The translations under genes were made by a program, and so were the position numbers. Shown here piece after piece: positions 37,086-46,754 of a stretch of 64,000 nt of DNA. Source of the DNA: an uncultured Chitinophagaceae bacterium (lineage in GTDB: Bacteria; Bacteroidota; Bacteroidia; Chitinophagales; Chitinophagaceae); contig CALJNC010000007.1 of NCBI GenBank assembly GCA_937981995.1, forward strand, positions 23,388 to 87,387, written 5' to 3'. The first letter of the stretch is position 1. Each line of letters begins with the position of its first letter. The notes beneath the pieces were generated by a model. It saw nothing but the letters and a program-made list of their open reading frames with translations. It made no database searches and had not been told where the DNA came from.

Positions 37086-38588
37086 TTATCTACGGCGACC
37101 ACCACCTCCGCGGCTTCCACTTGATCTTCCGCTACTTCTACTAGGAGAAGAGTAAGAGCGACTTGGTCTGCTACTGCTGCGGCTAGGAGAAGAGTATGAA
37201 CGACTTCTGCTTGGCGCTGAGTAAGATCGGCTTGGACTACTGCTACGACTTGGAGAAGAAGTTGAACGACTTCTGCTTGGATTTGAGTAAGAACGGCTCG
37301 AGTTATTAGATCTTGAAGATTGCGTTCTAGTTGAGCGTGTGCTACGACTAGGCGTTGATTGTGATCTGCTTTGTGTTCTTGTTCTGCTCGGTGTACTTCT
37401 TTGCTGCGTGCGAGAAGGACTTGAGTAAGAACGGCTTGGTCTTGTACTACGAGTAGGAGAAGATTGTGTTCTTGTTCTACTTGGCGTACTTCTTTGAGTG
37501 CGAGTAGGAGTAGTTGATCTACTATTTCTATTCGTTCTAGTAGGTGCAGTTCTCGTTGGAGAAGTTGTACCTCTGCTATTTCTGTACGTTCTTGTAGGTG
37601 CAGTTTTTGTTGGAGAAGTAGTCCCTCTATTATTTCTAATCGTTCTTGTAGGAGAAGTTGTTGCTCTATTATTTCTAATGGTTCCAGCATTTCCTCGATT
37701 AGTGCGAATTGCACCATTATTAATTCCTCTGTTCGTACGTACTGTACTTCTGCTAATTGTACTATTAATACCTGTTCTATTTGCTCTGGTGTTTAACCCA
37801 ACATTACTAGCTGATCTTACTCTACCACCGTTGGTTACACCATAGGTGCGAGATAATCTTCCACGGTTATTTATACTACGTGTATTATTTGATCTTGTGT
37901 TCCAAGAATTTCTTGGTCTGTTGCTAAAGTTATTTGATCTTCTACCAGCCCAGTATCCTTGGTTAAATCCATTATTGAATCCACCTCGGTTCCAACCACC
38001 GCCGTAGAAGCCTCCGCCTCCCCAGCCCCAGTTATTCCAACCGCCGCCATAGAATCCATTGCCCCATCCGGAGTTAAATCCGCAGTAACCATTACCCCAG
38101 CCTCCGCCAAAGCCTCCAAAGTAGTTCCAACCAGGTGCTCCCCAGCCATATCCACCGCCATTCCAACACCAGTTGTTCCATCCCCAACCAGTTCTGAAAC
38201 CTCGGTTCCAACCAAATCCACCTCCGTAACTGTAAGGATTACCCCAGCCTCTAAAAGCAGCAGGTCGTCCCCAACCGCCACCCCACCAGAACGGATCCCA
38301 GTAAAAGCTATTAAAGTAACCAAAGTTCCAGCCTGGACGGTTAAAACGTCTGATACGAGATGCGTAATTATATTCATCATCATCGTAATCTATAGTACCA
38401 TCATCGTAGCCACTATTTTGGCCGCGCTGCTGGTTATTAAAATCTTGGTCATTGCTACTACGTCTAAGCTTTTGCTCATACGTTTCTTCTCCAGAAGTAA
38501 TTTCATACACATCATCATAGGTCTGAGCCATAAGTGATATTGGAGCCAAAAAGAGAATGACTGTTAAAAGGGTAATAATTCGTTTCAT
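37086..38588 (-). CDS. Secreted low-complexity GW-rich/RS-rich protein
   Basis: A 500-residue protein of unknown function with an extreme composition. The ATG at 38588 starts a signal peptide (MKRIITLLTVILFLAPISLMAQ). Then an acidic segment (25-75), a Gly/Trp/Asn/Phe/Tyr-rich block (about 85-225, many GGGWG and GWNNW units), an Asn/Arg/Thr block (225-340), and an Arg/Ser/Pro/Thr tail (340-500, repeats of PSRSYSS, PTRTXRN). The tail is strongly basic and ends GGGGRRR. It could be surface-sticky or bind polyanions; this is inference. Long open frames on both strands here are composition artefacts. Confidence 0.75.
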   Translation of the reverse strand: MKRIITLLTVILFLAPISLMAQTYDDVYEITSGEETYEQKLRRSSNDQDFNNQQRGQNSGYDDGTIDYDDDEYNYASRIRRFNRPGWNFGYFNSFYWDPFWWGGGWGRPAAFRGWGNPYSYGGGFGWNRGFRTGWGWNNWCWNGGGYGWGAPGWNYFGGFGGGWGNGYCGFNSGWGNGFYGGGWNNWGWGGGGFYGGGWNRGGFNNGFNQGYWAGRRSNNFSNRPRNSWNTRSNNTRSINNRGRLSRTYGVTNGGRVRSASNVGLNTRANRTGINSTISRSTVRTNRGINNGAIRTNRGNAGTIRNNRATTSPTRTIRNNRGTTSPTKTAPTRTYRNSRGTTSPTRTAPTRTNRNSRSTTPTRTQRSTPSRTRTQSSPTRSTRPSRSYSSPSRTQQRSTPSRTRTQSRSQSTPSRSTRSTRTQSSRSNNSSRSYSNPSRSRSTSSPSRSSSPSRSYSAPSRSRSYSSPSRSSSRPSRSYSSPSRSSGRSSGSRGGGGRRR

Positions 38589-38845
38589 ATCGATAAATTT
38601 TTGTTTTGTTGGAGCGGTTTGGCCCAACGGTTTCTGCGTTTGTACTAAAGTAATACATTTCGAATCTTTTGAGCTGAAACAATTGTTAAAACAAGGGTTT
38701 GCGCTGTTTTTATGTTGTGTTTCTGGCTTCATTTTCATGTATATTACTTGTGTTTTCCCTTAAGAGACTCTTTTCTTAAGTAAAAGTTTAATTTATAGGG
38801 CAAAAAAGTTTTATTTTGATGACTTAATCATTTGGAAACGAAGAT

Positions 38846-40324
38846 ATGTCAAAAGGAATAACGCCAAGAGCAGAGAATTATAGCAATTGGTATAACGATA
38901 TTGTGATCAAAGCTGGATTAGCAGATCATAGTGATGTGAGAGGGTGTATGATTATAAAACCCTACGGATACGCTATTTGGGAGAATATGCGCGATGCATT
39001 AGACAAAATGTTTAAGGAAACAGGACATATGAATGCTTATTTCCCAATTTTTGTGCCCAAAAGCCTTTTTGAAGCTGAAGAAAAAAATGCCGAAGGTTTT
39101 GCCAAAGAATGTGCTGTGGTAACTCACTATCGTTTAAAAAATGATCCGAATAATGAAGGAAAGCTAATTGTGGACCCTGCTGCTAAGTTGGAAGAGGAAT
39201 TGGTTGTAAGACCAACATCTGAAGCAATTATATGGAACTCTTATAAAAAATGGATTCAGTCTTACCGCGACTTGCCTATTTTAATAAATCAATGGGCTAA
39301 TGTAGTACGTTGGGAAATGCGTACGCGTTTGTTTTTGCGCACTGCTGAATTTTTATGGCAAGAAGGTCATACCGCCCATGCAACCAAAGAAGAGGCAATT
39401 GAAGAAACAGAAAAAATGAATAATGTGTACGCCACTTTTGCAGAGGAGTGGATGGGCTTGCCGGTTATACAAGGTTTAAAATCCGATAGTGAGCGTTTTG
39501 CAGGAGCTGAGGAAACCTACTGTATCGAAGCACTAATGCAAGATGGTAAAGCGTTACAAGCAGGAACATCGCATTTCTTAGGGCAAAATTTTGCCAAAGC
39601 CTTTGATGTAAAATACATGAATAGCGAGAATAAGGACGAATATGTATGGGCTACAAGCTGGGGCGTAAGTACTCGATTGATAGGTGCATTAATCATGGCT
39701 CATAGCGATGATAAGGGCTTAGTACTGCCGCCTAAATTAGCTCCGTACCCAGTAGTTATTGTTCCTATTACCAAAACAGACGAAGGAAAAGAAAAAGTAC
39801 TTGCTATTGCAAAAGAGATTCAAAACAACTTAAAGCAAAAAGGAATTCAAGTAAAAATAGATGACGCAGATAATGTGCGCCCAGGTTTTAAATTTGCTGA
39901 GTATGAACTAAAAGGTGTACCGGTACGTGTTACCATAGGCGAGCGAGATTTGGCAAATAATTTAATAGAAGTTGCACGTCGCGATACAAACGAAAAAGAA
40001 ACAAAAGAAGTTGATGGCGCAAGTGAATATTTAATTTCACTTCTAGATGATATTCAAAAAAATATTTTTGATCGTGCAAAAACGTTTAGAGATACAAACA
40101 TTCGTGAAGCAAATACATGGGAAGAGTTTGAAAACTTAATAGAAAAAGAAGGAGGATTTGTAAGCGCACACTGGGATGGCACAGCCGAAACAGAAGATGA
40201 AATAAAAGCTAAAACAAAAGCAACCATTCGCTGTATACCATTAGACAACAAACAAGAAGAAGGCACTTGTATACTAAGTGGCAAGCCAAGCAAAGAGCGT
40301 GTACTATTTGCCAAAGCGTATTAA
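38846..40324 (+). CDS. proS: Proline--tRNA ligase (ProRS, archaeal/eukaryotic type)
   Basis: A 492-residue class II synthetase that charges tRNA-Pro. It lacks the editing insertion of bacterial-type ProRS and matches the short 'type 3' form. Motif 2 region: [31 protein letters not shown]; motif 3: [22 protein letters not shown] and the anticodon-binding domain (about 290-400) are typical, and the special C-terminal domain ends [10 protein letters not shown]. Divergent from the low-complexity gene. Confidence 0.96.
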   Translation: MSKGITPRAENYSNWYNDIVIKAGLADHSDVRGCMIIKPYGYAIWENMRDALDKMFKETGHMNAYFPIFVPKSLFEAEEKNAEGFAKECAVVTHYRLKNDPNNEGKLIVDPAAKLEEELVVRPTSEAIIWNSYKKWIQSYRDLPILINQWANVVRWEMRTRLFLRTAEFLWQEGHTAHATKEEAIEETEKMNNVYATFAEEWMGLPVIQGLKSDSERFAGAEETYCIEALMQDGKALQAGTSHFLGQNFAKAFDVKYMNSENKDEYVWATSWGVSTRLIGALIMAHSDDKGLVLPPKLAPYPVVIVPITKTDEGKEKVLAIAKEIQNNLKQKGIQVKIDDADNVRPGFKFAEYELKGVPVRVTIGERDLANNLIEVARRDTNEKETKEVDGASEYLISLLDDIQKNIFDRAKTFRDTNIREANTWEEFENLIEKEGGFVSAHWDGTAETEDEIKAKTKATIRCIPLDNKQEEGTCILSGKPSKERVLFAKAY

Positions 40325-40344
40325 ACTAATTAGCAACATATGAC

Positions 40345-40650
40345 ATGAAACTGCTCTTGCTCAGAGATTATCTTATTTCTTGCCCTATAAAAAAGAGCAT
40401 TGGGATAGATTGTTTTGGTTGTGGTTTTCAGCGGAGTATTATTTTACTTTTAGAAGGAAAGTTTGTTGAAAGTATTCAAATGTATCCTGCTACCTTACCC
40501 ATGATTTTTTTATGGGTTTATACATTGTGCCACCTAATTTTTAAATTCAAAAATGGAAGTAAGGTCATTAAGCTTCTTTTTATTTTTGGTGTACTTATCA
40601 TTTTACTGCACTACAGTAGTAAAATAATCGATGGTTCATTTTTAAATTGA
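40345..40650 (+). CDS. DUF2752 small membrane protein
   Basis: A 101-residue membrane protein with two or three helices. It has the DUF2752 cysteine signature CPIKKSIGIDCFGCGFQRS, usually CP-x6-GxxCPGCG-x2-R, here with Phe in place of the Pro. Starts 20 bases after proS. Function unknown; it precedes a two-helix CC-motif membrane protein, a pairing seen often in Flavobacteriia. Confidence 0.8.
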   Translation: MKLLLLRDYLISCPIKKSIGIDCFGCGFQRSIILLLEGKFVESIQMYPATLPMIFLWVYTLCHLIFKFKNGSKVIKLLFIFGVLIILLHYSSKIIDGSFLN

Positions 40651-40703
40651 AGCAATTTTGGAAGTTGAAGATTGAGTTATTACTTTAGATTAAAATTAAA
40701 ACT

Positions 40704-41063
40704 ATGCAAGACCACTTAACTACAAATCAGCAAACCCCTTTACCCAATGCCACCACGGTTTTAGTTTTAGGAATTTTATCAATTTTAGGCTGTTGCTTTT
40801 ATGGAATACCTGGCCTTATTATGGGTATAATTGCTATGGTATTAGCTAGCAAGGATACAAAGCTTAATAGCGCAAACCCAGAAGCTTATACAGCCGGCAG
40901 TTTAAGTAACTTAAAAGCTGGTAAAATTTGTGCCATTATTGGTATTGTGTTTTCGGCAATTTACTTGGTATTTTTTGTAGTACTTATTGCATTGATAGGC
41001 ATGGAAGTAATCATGAGCGGCGATGCAGATGCTATTAGAGAAGCAATTGAAAGCTTACAATAA
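40704..41063 (+). CDS. CCC-motif/DUF4190-like membrane protein
   Basis: A 119-residue protein with two hydrophobic hairpins: TVLVLGILSILGCCFYGIPG (about 19-38), and KAGKICAIIGIVFSAIYLVF (about 74-93). Between them is a polar stretch NSANPEAYTAGSLSNLKAG. This is the layout of the Bacteroidota 'CCC motif membrane protein' family, here with two cysteines instead of three. Function unknown. Confidence 0.75.
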   Translation: MQDHLTTNQQTPLPNATTVLVLGILSILGCCFYGIPGLIMGIIAMVLASKDTKLNSANPEAYTAGSLSNLKAGKICAIIGIVFSAIYLVFFVVLIALIGMEVIMSGDADAIREAIESLQ

Positions 41064-41156
41064 AAAGTATACGTTCTATTTTACAATCGGTTGGGCTAAA
41101 TAAAAACCTTTTCCAAAACGGGAGAGGATATACTTGGCATCCAATCTTAAAATACT

Positions 41157-41186
41157 ATGATTCTTGAATCATTTATATTATATTCG
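41157..41186 (+). promoter_or_regulatory. Palindrome plus -7 element before the DUF975-like gene
   Basis: TATATTCG (41179-41186) is a TAnnTTCG element 22 bases before the ATG at 41209. The 16-base palindrome ATGATTCTTGAATCAT (41157-41172) sits in its spacer region, where a bound regulator would block RNA polymerase. No other feature was seen in 41064-41208. Confidence 0.4.
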
Positions 41187-41208
41187 ATTTTAACTAAAAT
41201 AAAAAACT

Positions 41209-41835
41209 ATGACAAAAACACCAACGCAATACAAAGATCAAGCATTAGCATTATTAAAAGATAATTGGGGCGAAGCAGTACTTCTCACTTTAATTTATGC
41301 AGTAATAATACTTGGAGTAAGTCTGATCCCGCTATTGGGCACAATTGGCTCATTAGTCATTGGTGGCCCTTTAGCCTATGGATTCACGTCGTATTTTTTA
41401 AACATTTCAAGAGAAGAACCAAAAGAATTCAACAATCTTTTCGAAGGCTTTCAAAGATTCTCCGATACATTCGTTGCCAATCTTTTAATAGGTATTATTG
41501 TTGGGATTGGAACTCTCCTTTTATTTGTTCCTGGAGTAATTGCGGCTATAGCTTTGAGTCAAACGTTTCGTATCATGCGAGATGACCCATCTATCAAACC
41601 AATTGATGCTATGAAAAAAAGCCATGAGATGATGACGGGTCATCGAATGGACTACTTCATTCTATTTTTGAGTTTCATTGGTTGGATTTTACTTGCGATT
41701 ATCCCTGCAGGACTGGGCTTTCTTGTTTTAATTCCTTACATGAGTACATCTTTTACTCTTTTCTACAATGATTTAGCAGGAGTACAATCTACTGAAATAG
41801 ATGAATTGGCTAGCCACTTAGATAAAGACAACTAA
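41209..41835 (+). CDS. DUF975-like membrane protein
   Basis: A 208-residue integral membrane protein with four to five helices (about 24-48, 90-115, 150-170, 170-190). The start TPTQYKDQALALLKDNWGEAVLL and the middle FVPGVIAAIALSQTFRIMRDDPSIKPIDAMKKS fit the DUF975 pattern. Probably shapes or protects the membrane; role unknown. Followed by a strong terminator. Confidence 0.78.
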   Translation: MTKTPTQYKDQALALLKDNWGEAVLLTLIYAVIILGVSLIPLLGTIGSLVIGGPLAYGFTSYFLNISREEPKEFNNLFEGFQRFSDTFVANLLIGIIVGIGTLLLFVPGVIAAIALSQTFRIMRDDPSIKPIDAMKKSHEMMTGHRMDYFILFLSFIGWILLAIIPAGLGFLVLIPYMSTSFTLFYNDLAGVQSTEIDELASHLDKDN

Positions 41836-41860
41836 GGTATATTCAACTTACACATTTTTA

Positions 41861-41894
41861 AAGTTCGTCACGCATTGCGTGACGAACTTTTTTT
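41861..41894 (+). terminator. Rho-independent terminator after the DUF975-like gene
   Basis: Perfect 13-bp stem (41861-41873 with 41877-41889; AAGTTCGTCACGC arm), 3-base loop, T tract to 41894. Confidence 0.93.
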
Positions 41895-41985
41895 GTTTTA
41901 ACACAAACTTAGGTCACTTTTAACGCTACCACTTTTACATAATCTAAGGATTGTAAATAGATTTGTTTTAAATCTAAAAAGTATC

Positions 41986-42948
41986 ATGAAACAATTATTA
42001 TTAGTCTTGGTAAGTGTTATTTGTATTTGTTACACAACGAATACTTATGCTCAAAGCATAGATGAAGAAGTTCAAATTTCTGCCGATAAAATTATTATTG
42101 ATGACAAAGGGCATGAAGGCCAAACAACCATTGAGATAAAAAATGGTTCGATTTTTATAGATGGTCAAAAAATTTCTAAAATTGATAAAGACATAAAAAT
42201 CATAAAGAAGAATACAACTTCTGAAAAACATAACTTCCAATTTGACTTTGACAAAATGGATAGTCCGTTTTCGCCAAAAGGCAATGCATATGGTACACTA
42301 AGCCGCAAAGCCATGCTAGGTGTACGCACCCAAGATGCCCAACCCGGCGCAAAAGTAAAAGAAGTAGTAAAAGGATCCGCTGCTGAAAAAGCAGGATTAT
42401 CTGAAGGTGACATTATAGTTGCTGTAGATGGAAAAAATATTGAAACGAGTCAAGACCTATCAAAAACAATTGCTGAATACGACAAGGGCGATGCAGTAAA
42501 AATACGAATTGAACGAAACGGAAAGTCAGATGACCTTATGGCGAAGCTGCAAGCTCCTGCAATGGATAAAATTCCTTTTCAAGCATTACCTGGAACAGGG
42601 AAGTTTTCTCTGCCATTTCAAAAATTAGAAGAAATGATAGCTGAGCAAGGAGGTACCTATCATTTCCCAAATCAAACACCAAAAATTGGATTAGAAATTG
42701 AAGAAAGTGAAAATGGATTGGAAGTAATGAGCGTAAGAGAAAATAGCGCTGCTGCTAAGGCCGGCATTCAAAAGGGAGATAAAGTAATGACTATTGAAAA
42801 TGAAAAAGTAAACTCAATAGAAGATCTTACAGGAAAAGTAATGTCTAACAAAGACAATAAAAAAATGATAATCGGCGTACAACGTAATGGTGCTATTAAG
42901 AGTTTGCCCGTGGTCTTACCACGAGCAAAAAGGAGAGCTCAATTTTAG
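41986..42948 (+). CDS. Secreted two-PDZ protein without protease domain
   Basis: A 320-residue exported protein. Signal peptide to about residue 23 (TYA-Q), a 75-residue linker, PDZ domain 1 (about 108-190: MLGVRTQDAQPGAKVKEV, GLSEGDIIVAVDGK), a second linker, then PDZ domain 2 (about 230-315: IGLEIEESENGLEVMSV, GIQKGDKVMTIENE). No trypsin-like or other catalytic domain is present, unlike DegP/HtrA. It may be an adaptor for an envelope protease; this is inference. Confidence 0.82.
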   Translation: MKQLLLVLVSVICICYTTNTYAQSIDEEVQISADKIIIDDKGHEGQTTIEIKNGSIFIDGQKISKIDKDIKIIKKNTTSEKHNFQFDFDKMDSPFSPKGNAYGTLSRKAMLGVRTQDAQPGAKVKEVVKGSAAEKAGLSEGDIIVAVDGKNIETSQDLSKTIAEYDKGDAVKIRIERNGKSDDLMAKLQAPAMDKIPFQALPGTGKFSLPFQKLEEMIAEQGGTYHFPNQTPKIGLEIEESENGLEVMSVRENSAAAKAGIQKGDKVMTIENEKVNSIEDLTGKVMSNKDNKKMIIGVQRNGAIKSLPVVLPRAKRRAQF

Positions 42949-42983
42949 GATTGAGTTCTTTAACTAATCTGTTCATAGTTGTG

Positions 42984-43012
42984 AAAATGCCGTCCCAAGG
43001 GACGGCATTTTT
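42984..43012. terminator. Bidirectional terminator between convergent genes
   Basis: A 12-bp perfect stem (42985-42996 with 42999-43010; AAATGCCGTCCC arm) with T runs outside both arms, placed between the PDZ gene (+) and the 43034 gene (-). It can serve both. Confidence 0.88.
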
Positions 43013-43033
43013 GCTTCTATTCTGTAAGTTGCA

Positions 43034-43873
43034 CTAATGCTCTTCCCATATTATCTTATCTACTCTACCGTTGGTAAGCTTTATAGCTTGCGCCTCTGGA
43101 TTTTCAGCTTTTATTTTTGCGTTGGGCTGTAAGCGTCCCGCAAATTCTATTGTTCCCTGAAAGGTAAACTTCTTTAACTGAGTAATAAGTATACTTGACT
43201 TACCATATTTATCTTCATAGCCTTTATAATTATGCGGCAGCTGGGTAGGTAAAAAACCTTCGGGCATAAAAATTACTTTACAATAAGGTGTATCTGTTTT
43301 TTCTAAGGTTGTATCTGATACAATGCGTTTAGGCAAAGTTTCTACCTTACTCATATTACCAATCTGTAGCCAAAATACGGCGCCACTTTTTGTTTTAAAA
43401 AACATATCAAGCACATCGCCCATTTTTGTTCTTATTGGTTTTGATATTTGCTTTGCTTTAAACATCATGCCATTAATTTTTACCTGCATATGCCCCTCCG
43501 GCATTTGATTGGCATGTGTAGTTACAAGTGCTCCGCCATAGCTCGGCTGTGTAGCAATCCCTTTTAGTACTACATTTTGCTTGGGCTTAAAATTGGTACT
43601 TAATACACCTACACTTACAGCTTGCGGTGCAATTGCATTGTCAACTGAGGTTGCCGTTACAGCAGACATTAGATTAACCACTTTAAACTCAGCACCCGTA
43701 GTAAGATAGTATCTCTTACCATTTTCAATTTTTCCTTTTAGTAACTTACCACTTACAGAATAATTATCTGTATTACCAATTTGGGTACTATAATCTACCT
43801 CCAACTCAAAAGCATATTGTGCTTGTGTTGAAATTGCAAATGCACTAAAAATAAAAAGTAATAAAAATCGCAT
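43034..43873 (-). CDS. Secreted protein of unknown function
   Basis: A 279-residue protein with a clear signal peptide (MRFLLLFIFSAFAISTQA) and a beta-rich mature part containing repeated short domains (VLKGIATQPSYGGALV, MQVKINGMMFKAKQISK). The N-terminal half resembles small beta-barrels, but no family is recognised. Last gene of a leftward operon SDR-ALDH-GNAT-this gene, 37 bases after the acetyltransferase. Confidence 0.7.
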   Translation of the reverse strand: MRFLLLFIFSAFAISTQAQYAFELEVDYSTQIGNTDNYSVSGKLLKGKIENGKRYYLTTGAEFKVVNLMSAVTATSVDNAIAPQAVSVGVLSTNFKPKQNVVLKGIATQPSYGGALVTTHANQMPEGHMQVKINGMMFKAKQISKPIRTKMGDVLDMFFKTKSGAVFWLQIGNMSKVETLPKRIVSDTTLEKTDTPYCKVIFMPEGFLPTQLPHNYKGYEDKYGKSSILITQLKKFTFQGTIEFAGRLQPNAKIKAENPEAQAIKLTNGRVDKIIWEEH

Positions 43874-43910
43874 TACTGCTAAAGTAAGAAATATGTTGGT
43901 TAACGAATCG

Positions 43911-44438
43911 CTACAGCTGCTTCAAGAACCAATAATCCATTTGTGGTGTTTCACCCAATGGAAACGGATTTTCAATTCTAGTATCTACAAAACCATGTTT
44001 TATATAAAAGGCCTGTGCACGTTTATTTTGCTCCCAAACGCTCAAATAAACTTGTTCGTAATTTTTTTCCTTAAAAAATTCAAAACAATACTCCAACAAT
44101 TGATTGGCCAAGCCCTTACCATGAAAATCCTCTAAAAAATAAATACGCTTAAGCTCAGCAGATTTTTTATCCTTAAAATGTTTCTCAGTTTCTCTTCCTA
44201 AATTTATACGTGTATAGCCTGCTGCTACTTCATTATGATATAATACAAAAAAGTAATCCTGCGGATCATTTAATTCTTTAGCTACTTGCTCTTCATTATA
44301 ATATTCTTGTAGCACACCTTCCAAATCTTTATCAGTACAAGTACCTCTAAAAGCTTGGTCAAAAGTTTTTGCTCCAAGCTCTGAAATTAGCTTAACGTCT
44401 TTGAGTGTTGCTCGAGTAATTTTAGTTTGCATTTTCAA
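43911..44438 (-). CDS. GNAT-family N-acetyltransferase
   Basis: A 175-residue acetyl-CoA-dependent acyltransferase. GNAT motif A is present as LKRIYFLEDFHGKGLANQLL (Q/R-x2-G-x-G/A equivalent HGKGLA), followed by motif B VYLSVWEQNKRAQAFYIKHG. Substrate unknown. It starts 6 bases after the aldehyde dehydrogenase stop, in one operon; the ATG at 44432 is an alternative start. Confidence 0.88.
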   Translation of the reverse strand: MKMQTKITRATLKDVKLISELGAKTFDQAFRGTCTDKDLEGVLQEYYNEEQVAKELNDPQDYFFVLYHNEVAAGYTRINLGRETEKHFKDKKSAELKRIYFLEDFHGKGLANQLLEYCFEFFKEKNYEQVYLSVWEQNKRAQAFYIKHGFVDTRIENPFPLGETPQMDYWFLKQL

Positions 44439-44444
44439 TAGACA

Positions 44445-45890
44445 TTAAATTTGTACACAAACGTTCTTGGGCTCAGTAAAGAAATCAAGTGCGTTCCAAC
44501 CGCCTTCACGACCCACCCCACTATTTTTCATTCCACCGAAAGGTGTGCGCAAATCACGCAGCAACCAACAATTAATCCATACAATACCACTCTCAATTTG
44601 ATTAGCCATATGGGTAGCTCTACTTATATTTTGTGTCCAAAGGGAGCAAGCTAAACCATAGTCAGTAGCATTGGCTAACTGCAATGCTTCCTCTTCGGTT
44701 TCAAAAGTTTGTATGGTTACCACAGGACCAAAAATTTCTTCCTGATTGGTTCTACAATTAGGTCCTAGGCCTTCAATTATTGTTGGAGCTATAAACAAGC
44801 CATCCTTATTATCACCTTCCAATTTTACAGATTCGCCACCTAACAAAATATCTCCACCTTCTTCTTTTGCCAATGCAATACAAGCCAATACTTTATCAAA
44901 ATGTAGCTTACTTACTACGGCTCCTTGTTGTGTGTCATCAGCTAATGGATCACCCATTCTTAATTTAGAGGAACGCTCAACAAATTCATTTTTGAATTTT
45001 TCATAGACCGTTTTCTCAACCAAAATCCTACTACCACATAAACAAATTTGGCCTTGATTGGCAAACGAAGAATGTACTATAGTCTTCATCATTTTATCCC
45101 AATCACAATCGGCAAAAACGATTGTAGGATTCTTACCCCCTAGCTCCAATGATAATTTCTTAAACATAGGTGCCGCCACTGAAGCGATATGCGCACCTGC
45201 TCTGGTACTACCTGTAAACGAGATGGCTTTAATATCAGGATGCTTTACAATTTCACTCCCACAATGAGCACCATCACCATGTACTATATTTAAAACGCCA
45301 GCAGGTAATCCTGCTTCATCACAAATCTGACTTAGTAAAAAGGCCGTAACAGGTGTAACCTCACTTGGTTTTGCCACTACGCAATTTCCCGCTGCTAAGG
45401 CAGGCGCAATTTTCCATGTAAATAAATACAATGGTAAGTTCCATGGAGAAATACAACCTACCACACCAATTGGTTGGCGTATGGTATAATTAATCGCTTT
45501 ATCTTCCATTGTATGACTTTCGGATGCGAAATGCATAATGCCTGTAGCAAAAAAACGGAAGTTATCTGAAGCTCTTGGAATATCTACGCGCTTGCTTAGC
45601 TTGAGCGGCTTCCCATTATCAGTTGTTTCAGCAAGAGCTAAATCATCCAATTTGCTTTCAATTAAGTCAGCAATTTTATTCATGATTTTAAAACGTTCTT
45701 GCGGACTTGTTTTACGCCAAGTTTTAAACGCTTCCTTGGCGGCGGTTACTGCTTGTTGTACGTCAGTTGATTTACTTACAGGAATCGTTCCAATGACTTT
45801 TCCAGTTGCTGGATTTATATTCTCAACCGTTTCGCCATCTTGTGGGTTTACGAATTGACCTTTGATATAATTTTTTATTTCGTACGTCAT
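44445..45890 (-). CDS. Aldehyde dehydrogenase (2-hydroxy/aminomuconic semialdehyde type)
   Basis: A 481-residue NAD(P)-dependent aldehyde dehydrogenase. Seen: SPWNLPLYLFTWKIAPALAA, FTGSTRAG, the catalytic Glu in LELGGKNP, and the catalytic Cys in FANQGQICLCGSRI. The Ile-Cys-Leu-Cys-Gly text and overall pattern suggest the hydroxymuconic/aminomuconic semialdehyde dehydrogenase subgroup, acting in aromatic or kynurenine breakdown, but no other pathway gene is nearby except an SDR. The ATG at 45890 (MTYEIKNYIKGQF) is preferred to 45908. Confidence 0.88.
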   Translation of the reverse strand: MTYEIKNYIKGQFVNPQDGETVENINPATGKVIGTIPVSKSTDVQQAVTAAKEAFKTWRKTSPQERFKIMNKIADLIESKLDDLALAETTDNGKPLKLSKRVDIPRASDNFRFFATGIMHFASESHTMEDKAINYTIRQPIGVVGCISPWNLPLYLFTWKIAPALAAGNCVVAKPSEVTPVTAFLLSQICDEAGLPAGVLNIVHGDGAHCGSEIVKHPDIKAISFTGSTRAGAHIASVAAPMFKKLSLELGGKNPTIVFADCDWDKMMKTIVHSSFANQGQICLCGSRILVEKTVYEKFKNEFVERSSKLRMGDPLADDTQQGAVVSKLHFDKVLACIALAKEEGGDILLGGESVKLEGDNKDGLFIAPTIIEGLGPNCRTNQEEIFGPVVTIQTFETEEEALQLANATDYGLACSLWTQNISRATHMANQIESGIVWINCWLLRDLRTPFGGMKNSGVGREGGWNALDFFTEPKNVCVQI

Positions 45891-45915
45891 GTTTCTAATT
45901 ATTTTCAACTACCCT

Positions 45916-46689
45916 TTAGATAGATCCAGTGCGTCCACCATCCACACAAATACTTTGACCCGTAATATACGCGGCGGCAGGTGAACTTAAAAACGCAATC
46001 ATATTCGCAATTTCTTCTGGTTGCCCAAAACGCTTCATAGGGATTGCAGACAACATTCCTTTTTCTACTTCTGCATATTCCTTGCCCAGCTTGTTTGATT
46101 TGTTTTCTATTATACTTTTTAAACGACCCGTTTCTGTTGCACCCGGTAATACATTATTTACGGTTATACCAAACTCTGCCAATTCATTTGCCATAGTTTT
46201 TGACCAGCTTGCTACGGCACCGCGGGTGGTATTACTTACGCCTAATCCATTCAATGGAATTTTTACCGATGTAGATATCACATTCACTATTCGACCGTAT
46301 TGGTCTTTTTTCATTCCTTCTAAAACCGAAGTAGCAATTATATGATTACAAATAAGATGCTGATTATAAGCTAGTAAAAAAGCATCCGTTTCTGCTTCTG
46401 AAATTTTACCTCCGGGAGGGCCCCCTGTATTATTTAGTAAGATATGAATTGGCTCTTTGCTTACTAAGTCCTTTACTACCGTGCGTACTTCTTCTGGATT
46501 AGAAAAATCAGCACTTATAAAACTATGCCCTTCACCTAATTCCTTTGCCTTAGCAGCTAATTTATCAGCACTGCGCGAAAAAAGTATACAACGAGCACCC
46601 ATTGCAGCAAAAGCTTGCGCACTAGCCCAACCAATTCCTTGTGTACTACCACAAACCAAGGCTGTTTTCCCTTCAAGATTTAAATTCAT
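45916..46689 (-). CDS. SDR-family protein lacking the Tyr-x3-Lys catalytic pair
   Basis: A 257-residue Rossmann-fold protein with a normal nucleotide site ([16 protein letters not shown]), NNTGGPPGG in place of NNAG, and the family end [16 protein letters not shown]. At the active site the expected YxxxK is replaced by SNTTR ([19 protein letters not shown]). This substitution occurs in a known SDR subgroup, so the protein may use other residues or have a different role. First gene of the SDR-ALDH-GNAT operon. The ATG at 46689 follows a perfect -7 element. Confidence 0.85.
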   Translation of the reverse strand: MNLNLEGKTALVCGSTQGIGWASAQAFAAMGARCILFSRSADKLAAKAKELGEGHSFISADFSNPEEVRTVVKDLVSKEPIHILLNNTGGPPGGKISEAETDAFLLAYNQHLICNHIIATSVLEGMKKDQYGRIVNVISTSVKIPLNGLGVSNTTRGAVASWSKTMANELAEFGITVNNVLPGATETGRLKSIIENKSNKLGKEYAEVEKGMLSAIPMKRFGQPEEIANMIAFLSSPAAAYITGQSICVDGGRTGSI

Positions 46690-46695
46690 ATTTGA

Positions 46696-46703
46696 CAAAT
46701 ATA
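46696..46703 (-). promoter_or_regulatory. -7 promoter element of the SDR-ALDH operon
   Basis: TATATTTG on the minus strand, just 6 bases before the ATG at 46689, so a leaderless mRNA is expected. It rules out the upstream ATG at 46719. Confidence 0.6.
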
Positions 46704-46708
46704 TGCCA

Positions 46709-46736
46709 TTGATTAGCAAATATTCTGCTACCTTCG
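46709..46736 (+). promoter_or_regulatory. Promoter of the 46755 gene
   Basis: TTG (46709-46711), 17-base spacer, TACCTTCG (46729-46736), 18 bases before the ATG. It lies beside the divergent SDR promoter, so the two may be coregulated. Confidence 0.55.
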
Positions 46737-46754
46737 AATTTCAAACTTCCTTTT

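Noticed and set aside
37058..38537. Long open frames on both strands (for example 37058-37717, 37871-38383 and 37959-38537) across the low-complexity gene
   Set aside because: They are out-of-frame readings of simple repeated codons, with no starts, domains or promoters of their own; the frame with a signal peptide is the minus-strand gene 37086-38588.
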